DNA from: Pterobdella sp. o SKG-2022
Lineage: Eukaryota; Annelida; Clitellata; Hirudinida; Piscicolidae
Direction: 5' to 3'
Length of the DNA stretch: 64,000 bases
NCBI GenBank assembly: GCA_964035795.1
Contig: OZ038320.1
Location: 16,944,589-17,008,588 of the forward strand
Part shown: in pieces, positions 59,601 to 64,000 of the stretch
Position numbering within the stretch: position 1 is the stretch's first letter
Layout: each line of letters opens with the position of its first letter
Notes under the pieces: generated by a model
Database searches by the model: none
What the model was told of the DNA's origin: nothing
Seen by the model: only the letters and a program-made list of their open reading frames with translations
Program-made: the position numbers and the translations under genes

Positions 59601-61932
59601 TGTTATTAAATTATGTTTTTCATGATTCTATCACGAAAGATTCCTCAAAGGCACATGTCAGATGTCAAACTGTCTCTTCTCTCACAAGGTGAGTCCACAA
59701 CGCATGCCTGTGTGCTCCTTCTTCCTCAAAGGTTCTTTATTTCATCATTTGAATTGACTTATAATCATGGTATTAAAAAATTTTTTTTCATCTGAACTTT
59801 CCATTCTTTCCATGCCGCACGCTTTAGGGCCAGTTCAGGGTTGAGTCTCATTTTTGGAAGGTTGTTGAATTTGCTAAAATCATGCTTTTCTTGGTCCATC
59901 ACTGTTGTTTTTCAATTCATCTTTTGCATTAAACTTGCTTCTTTTGTGAGAGTATGGTAATGGGTAAAAAATGAGCTAACAATTTAGCATTGTTTATGAT
60001 AGAATCTTTATTTTTAATATTAATAAATTTAATGGTAACTAACAAAACACAGTTCAAATTCTTTTTATCGCCGTCTTTTAAGACGTGTGGTAGGAGTTTT
60101 TTAGTCAAAAATATTCAAATCAGAAAAGCTATACAAAATAGCTAAAACGCAAGAACTGAATCAGACCATCGCTTATCGCAGGTTCATGTTATATGGTCAC
60201 ATCTTGAGATTGCACTCAGATACACTGGCGCAAAGAGGTTAATTACTTCCTAGCTACATTAAAATCTCTGGTGGTTAGGTCAAAAACGACATTACCAACT
60301 GTGCTAAGAAGAGACCTGAAAACCCAAAACATAATGTTCGACAGTCATAAAGACTCATTGAAACTGCGAATAATGGCGAAAGATAGAGCTTTGTGAAAAA
60401 ACTCTTTTATTTGTGTTCTTACTTTTTCACTTCTCAACTATCTTTTGACTCAAAACAACAGTTTTATAATAATAATAATTGAAATAGTTTTTTGAAAACT
60501 AATTATCCGTAATTTTCTCTATCCTCTTTACAAGATCATCAACCTTCTCTGGTTTTTTACCTCTGTTAGCTAAGGCACAACTTTTCACTTTGGTGTCAAA
60601 CTTCTTGCCATTGTTTATTATCATTTATTAACACAAAGGTTGGGCTTTGTGTTAATAAATGATACGTGGTCTTAGTTGGTTTAAGCTAAGAATGAAACTC
60701 AGACCTGAATTTGCAATTTGTACCATCATGCAAATGATGAGGATAATTTTTTCCTGGGCATGATGTTGAAAGGTATCTATGCTCTAGCGTTTAGGTGGGG
60801 CTGCTACCCTTTCGGGGTACGAATCTATACGACCCTTCCCTGTCCTCCAGTTATCTTTCGGAGTTATTATATTCATCTTGTTTCAAAATAAGTTTTTTGG
60901 AGAACTCTTCACAAACTGTTTTATCAGTCTTCTCCCATCAGACTAGGTTTCTAGGAAATGTTTTTTATATGCAAAGAAAACATTCTAGGGCCAACACTAA
61001 CGGTCTGATAAGGAAGATAGGGTACATTCCTAACCTACACGACGGAACATGGGGTTAAAATAGAATAATTTTTTAATGAATGCCATTTGCAGGCACATGC
61101 AGCAAACGTCAGGCTTGTCCATACAGACATGTCAAGGTTGCTCATGTTTACATTCCATTCAAAATTTAACTTTCATTTTTCAACTATACACAAAACTTTT
61201 TTATTAGAAATATCATTTATTAAATGATTCAGTTTTTGTATTATTATTGTTATTGTCATTATGAAAAAGGTGAACACACAAGCTGAAGTATGCAAGGACT
61301 TCCTCAATGGACTTTGTTCTGCTGGTGTCTATGTAGGAACATTTTTTCTAAGCTATCATTGTGCGAATATATTTGGAGTCAATGAATCTTTCATTTTATT
61401 TTTATTATAAATTTTTTTTTGTTTTTTATTTGTTCAGTTACATTCTTCTCTCAGTGCATATTGCTATATATCAATTTAACAAGAAAGTTTATTTCTGGAA
61501 ATTTTTTATAAATTCTTTAATTTAAATATCAAAATTAAACTTTTTCTACAACTGCCTTCTCAACCAATGTATTCTTCTCATATCTAGTGCAAGCTGAAGC
61601 ATGATGACACCTGCACAGAGTTTGCTAGCAAGGGAGTTTGCTCCTTGGGTAGGAGATGTCTGCTGAGGCACGTCAATAAGAAGAATACAGTTAAAACAAA
61701 CAATAATAATAGTTCCAAAAGAATCTCGATGTATTGTACTAGTAAAAGCAATATCGAAACAAACTGTGATGTAAAAAAAGAAAATATTTTCAATGAAACA
61801 ACTAAAAACAAAAAGAATAGCAATGAAAATAGGATAGATAATGATGATGTCATGGCACTCGGCACACCTGGCAAGTGTTGTGATGGCGGAGAGTCTGAGT
61901 CACAGTTTAGCCATTATTTTTTTCATGATTGA
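56677..61932 (+). CDS. ZC3H3: ZC3H3-type CCCH zinc-finger protein
   Basis: Nuclear RNA-binding protein linked in other animals to polyadenylation and mRNA export. N-terminal exons 56677-56765, 56817-56920 and 56974-57150 code for a Lys/Arg/Tyr-rich region (FSYRKNYYRPFKAYF, NVYKFVNAKAKKSQQKFFKN). The zinc-finger exons are 59405-59548, 59640-59731, 61093-61136, 61270-61332 and 61588-61932. All five CCCH fingers of ZC3H3 are there in order: CKLFNKQGRCHKGIHCRDIH, CTRFLKGTCQMSNCLFSH, CSFFLKGTCSKRQACPYRH, CKDFLNGLCSAGVYCKLKH and CTEFASKGVCSLGRRCLLRH. The tail after the last finger is Asn/Lys-rich and ends FSHYFFHD. Phase does not match between 57150 (phase 1) and 59405 (needs phase 2), so at least one exon in the 2.2-kb gap is missing from this model. 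Introns carry palindromes, a LINE scrap and a dispersed repeat. Confidence 0.85.
57402..57510. repeat. Palindromic MITE-like element, GAAGCTTT family
   Basis: Inverted arms: ACACTAATAGTTTTCGTTGA, ATACGAAGCTTT, AAAGTAAC on the left, and GTTACTTTGGTAATGAAAAG, CTTCGTATTTTAATAAAAG on the right. It shares CGAAGCTTTT with the elements at 1978 and 3847. It lies in a ZC3H3 intron. Confidence 0.6.
57625..57712. repeat. Short perfect hairpin, GAAGCTTTTGG type
   Basis: TATGAAGCTTTTGGTAAGTC continuing AAACTCACAT is repeated as its complement ATGTGAGTTTGACTTACCAA, AAGCTTCATA. The arms are about 30 bases around a roughly 25-base loop. It sits 115 bases after the previous palindrome. Confidence 0.8.
58148..58423 (-). 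pseudogene. Unidentified decayed reading frame in a ZC3H3 intron
   Basis: On the minus strand one frame runs about 90 codons with two TGA stops: PDVAVLHAHNSITGRMK, then YRRAISRSKVKNSALGNNKL, RGTAVQDLQVSDDIHFN, and a basic Cys end (TTRKKQRMCQNKPC). Composition is coding-like and unlike the AT-rich intron around it. A second minus-strand stretch near 58590-58710 reads ALIASLDTIEKILNMRLLK. The basic Cys-bearing end recalls DNA-transposase C-termini, but I cannot name the family. Confidence 0.35.
60139..60392 (+). mobile_element. LINE C-terminal fragment
   Basis: In broken frames it reads YRRFMLYGHILRLHSDTLAQ, then LRRDLKTQNIMFD and RIMAKDRALW. This matches the end of LINE ORF2 proteins (RRLRWxGHVxRM ... 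RPxxxWxDxVxxDL ... AxDRxxW). It lies in the ZC3H3 intron 59732-61092. Confidence 0.6.
60619..60664. repeat. Perfect 20-bp inverted repeat, 6-base loop
   Basis: TATCATTTATTAACACAAAG, loop GTTGGG, then CTTTGTGTTAATAAATGATA. Every base of the arms pairs. It is too short to be an autonomous element and may be a hairpin MITE relic. Confidence 0.9.
60755..61054 (+). mobile_element. Dispersed GGGCATGAC...GACGGAACATGG element, copy 4
   Basis: It starts GGGCATGATGTTGAAAGGTA, then GGGGCTGCTACCCTTTCGGG, ACGACCCTTCCCTGTCCTCC, ACTGTTTTATCAGTCTTCTC, AACATTCTAGGGCCAACACT and CTACACGACGGAACATGGGG. It is colinear with copy 2 throughout and ends 38 bases before ZC3H3 exon 61093. Confidence 0.8.
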
Positions 61933-64000
61933 CTATTGACATGATTCACTTATCACTAATATTTTAATACGAATGGACATGAATACTTCACGCAGTTCAT
62001 TCATTCTTCTTGAATCCACTGCTCCCACCGCATCTTCCTGCCTTCACCCACCAAGTATCATGCTACAAATTTAGTATTTATGTTTTTCTTTGGTTAATGT
62101 AAAAATTAGTTTTTTTTAATTTTTTTTTTCTGAATGTCTGTGGCACTTATTGTACAATCCCATGATGTATGCTGGAATTATATAAAGGGAATATTTCTTT
62201 TGAAGCTTGATAAACGTCCGCTTATTGGTTAAATAATGTCATGAATTAATTTTCCTAGTTACAATAAATGGATATCAATTAAATATACATTTACTGCCTT
62301 CTGTATGAATGCTGGCACAAAAGATTATGCCACAGTTGGAGTCATATTCCAGCACGAAATTTTATAGGTCACAGAAGACTTAGGGACGAATTTGCATCGA
62401 ACAGACCCTCTCAATTGTACCGAGGAGAGAGGTCAAACTCGAAAAAAATCTTTCAAAAAGCTTCAACCTTGGTCAAGAAAAAAAAAGCTTCAGAAATGAT
62501 TTGATTGATTTACGATACATATTTTAAACTTTAAAGAATTATTGCTATTACAAGTTTTAATATGAAAAATCTCTTGGAATATTTGCTAATCAAAATTTTC
62601 TTTGTCAATGCAATGGCTTGTGTCGCCTTTCAAATTAGAAATTAAATATGAGTGCAGTTATTTGATAGTATTCAAATAATTACAGAAGACTGGTCAATTC
62701 TGCCTGACCTCGATTGAGTAAGTTTTCCCTTCATTTTTTTCACGTAAGGTTGTAATAAATATCATAGATATAATATTCTATGTGAAACTTCCACGTTGCA
62801 TTTTGTACAATTATATTTATAAATTTTCAAGAGATTGTTATGGTTTTTATTGATTAGAGTTTTTAAATTTAAAGACAGCGTTTATAATTATTATTTTGTT
62901 TTTTTTTTGTTTCATATTTGTTTGATCCGATTGTTCTGTCAGTTTCTGAGGTCTGTTTTTTACAGATTCATTTGATAAATTTTCAAAGACTTTATTGTTG
63001 ATATTTAATAAAAGATTTCTGGAAAAATTGTTTTTCTATAAATATAAAAATTTTCAAAATCTAAAGATAAAACTTCATTTCAGTATTAGAAATGTAGCAA
63101 GGGAATGTACAAAAAGAAGTTTACGTGCATCAAGCTCCATGTTAACTCAATCCAACTTTTCGCAACGAAACATTTATCATAAGTACTTTCTATATAAGTG
63201 AAGGGTTTTTAAAGAATGCTGAGTGTTCAAAAATCACAAGTACTCCACGCTTACTATAAAAGGCATAATGTTTTTTTCACTGACCATTAGGATTGAAGCA
63301 CAAAGGACCAATCAGAATTTATAAAAACACCCACACTAACATTTCTTAAATACCATAACACATCAAGATTATAACACATAACCTCATAACGAAACAACAT
63401 TATAACACACTGTTAATACTGTTTATTTTAACAACCCTATGATTAGTTCTTTTTGCTTGATTCCTATTGGTCAGTGCAAAAACCTTAGCAAATTAACAAA
63501 ATCTGCTTCACTTGGTCAAAGTAAAAAACGTTAGGCTTTCTATAATAGGAGTAAAGTGCTTGTATGAAGTAATAGGCATTATGAATAAAACTGCAAAAAG
63601 GTAAAGAGGATTCGTATAGCGCTTCTATGTTTCATTCAAATCGTTAGCTTCAAATTGAATCAATAAGACACTCTAGAACAGACGTTATCTGTCACTCCTA
63701 CATAAGATCGAACACTTCAAGTTCAGGTTATTTTTACTACCAACTGAAATGACTATTCAACCCGCAACTGAACTTAATTTTTTTAATGAATTTGAAAACT
63801 TCACTTGTAGATTTTTTTTTGTGTTTTCAAGGAAGATTATTTAGCTAAACTTCGATACTGTTTTATGTCAAGATGATTGTTTTAAACAGCTTTTCAAAGC
63901 TAACGATAAGCAATAATTGTGCATAGTTTCAAAACTAAGTAAAAGTTTCGTTTAATGAATATCAGTAATAATTCCAAATAAGCATGTTAATAATTTTGCT
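61933..64000. other. Region downstream of ZC3H3
   Basis: AATAAA at 62263-62268 is a plausible ZC3H3 poly-A signal. A MITE-like element occupies 63269-63483. An open frame at 62995-63201 has no recognisable motif or splice partner. No further gene was supported. Confidence 0.45.
63269..63483. repeat. MITE with about 44-bp terminal inverted repeats
   Basis: The left end TTTTTTTCACTGACCATTAG, GATTGAAGCACAAAGGACCA, ATCA is mirrored by the right end TGATTAGTTCTTTTTGCTTG, ATTCCTATTGGTCAGTGCAA, AAAC, with about 85% identity. The 125 bases between are AT-rich, repeat ATAACACAT-like words and have no open frame. It is a non-autonomous DNA element; target-site duplication was not certain. Confidence 0.75.

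Noticed and set aside
62995..63201. 68-codon open frame as a gene
   Set aside because: The start is not an ATG in good context, no splice partner or motif, and the length is expected by chance at this number of frames.

Overview
The window is nuclear DNA of an animal. It is AT-rich, its genes are interrupted by many GT-AG introns, and the coding exons join in phase into recognisable metazoan proteins. The set includes a PC1/3-type prohormone convertase, a family present in chordates and lophotrochozoans but reported lost from Drosophila and C. elegans, and a von Willebrand A plus chitin-binding secreted protein. A marine, probably lophotrochozoan-like invertebrate is my inference; the species cannot be named from the sequence.

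Layout. 51-963 (+): 3' exons of a TipE/KCNMB-type channel auxiliary subunit. 2595-10917 (+): ortholog of the dynein-2 intermediate chain DYNC2I2/WDR34, with a probable U12-type AT-AC intron and an intron carrying a 5S rRNA-like gene and a LINE that is itself interrupted by a SINE. 13108-14660 (+): small unrecognised gene. 14852-15051: assembly gap of Ns, followed by a 1.4-kb minisatellite with 31-32-bp units. 19001-33389 (+): PCSK1-like convertase with very large extra segments before and after the prodomain. 35289-37018 (-): damaged VWA/Thr-rich/chitin-binding gene. 38526-45623 (+): complete RASSF1/5-type gene (C1, RA and SARAH domains) in 12 exons. 48067-54688 (-): complete HAUS6 (augmin) ortholog in 12 exons. 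56677-61932 (+): ZC3H3-type protein with five CCCH fingers.

These are independent housekeeping and signalling genes, not a co-regulated pathway. One trait recurs in five of them: the conserved domains are ordinary but carry long Asn/Asp/Lys-rich insertions. The space between genes and the introns hold tRNA-derived SINEs, LINE remnants, palindromic MITE-like elements, and one roughly 300-bp dispersed repeat family with at least four copies.

Exon models were assembled by eye from splice sites, reading phase and remembered family motifs. Boundaries are therefore predictions. First coding exons are missing for the channel subunit and the convertase.
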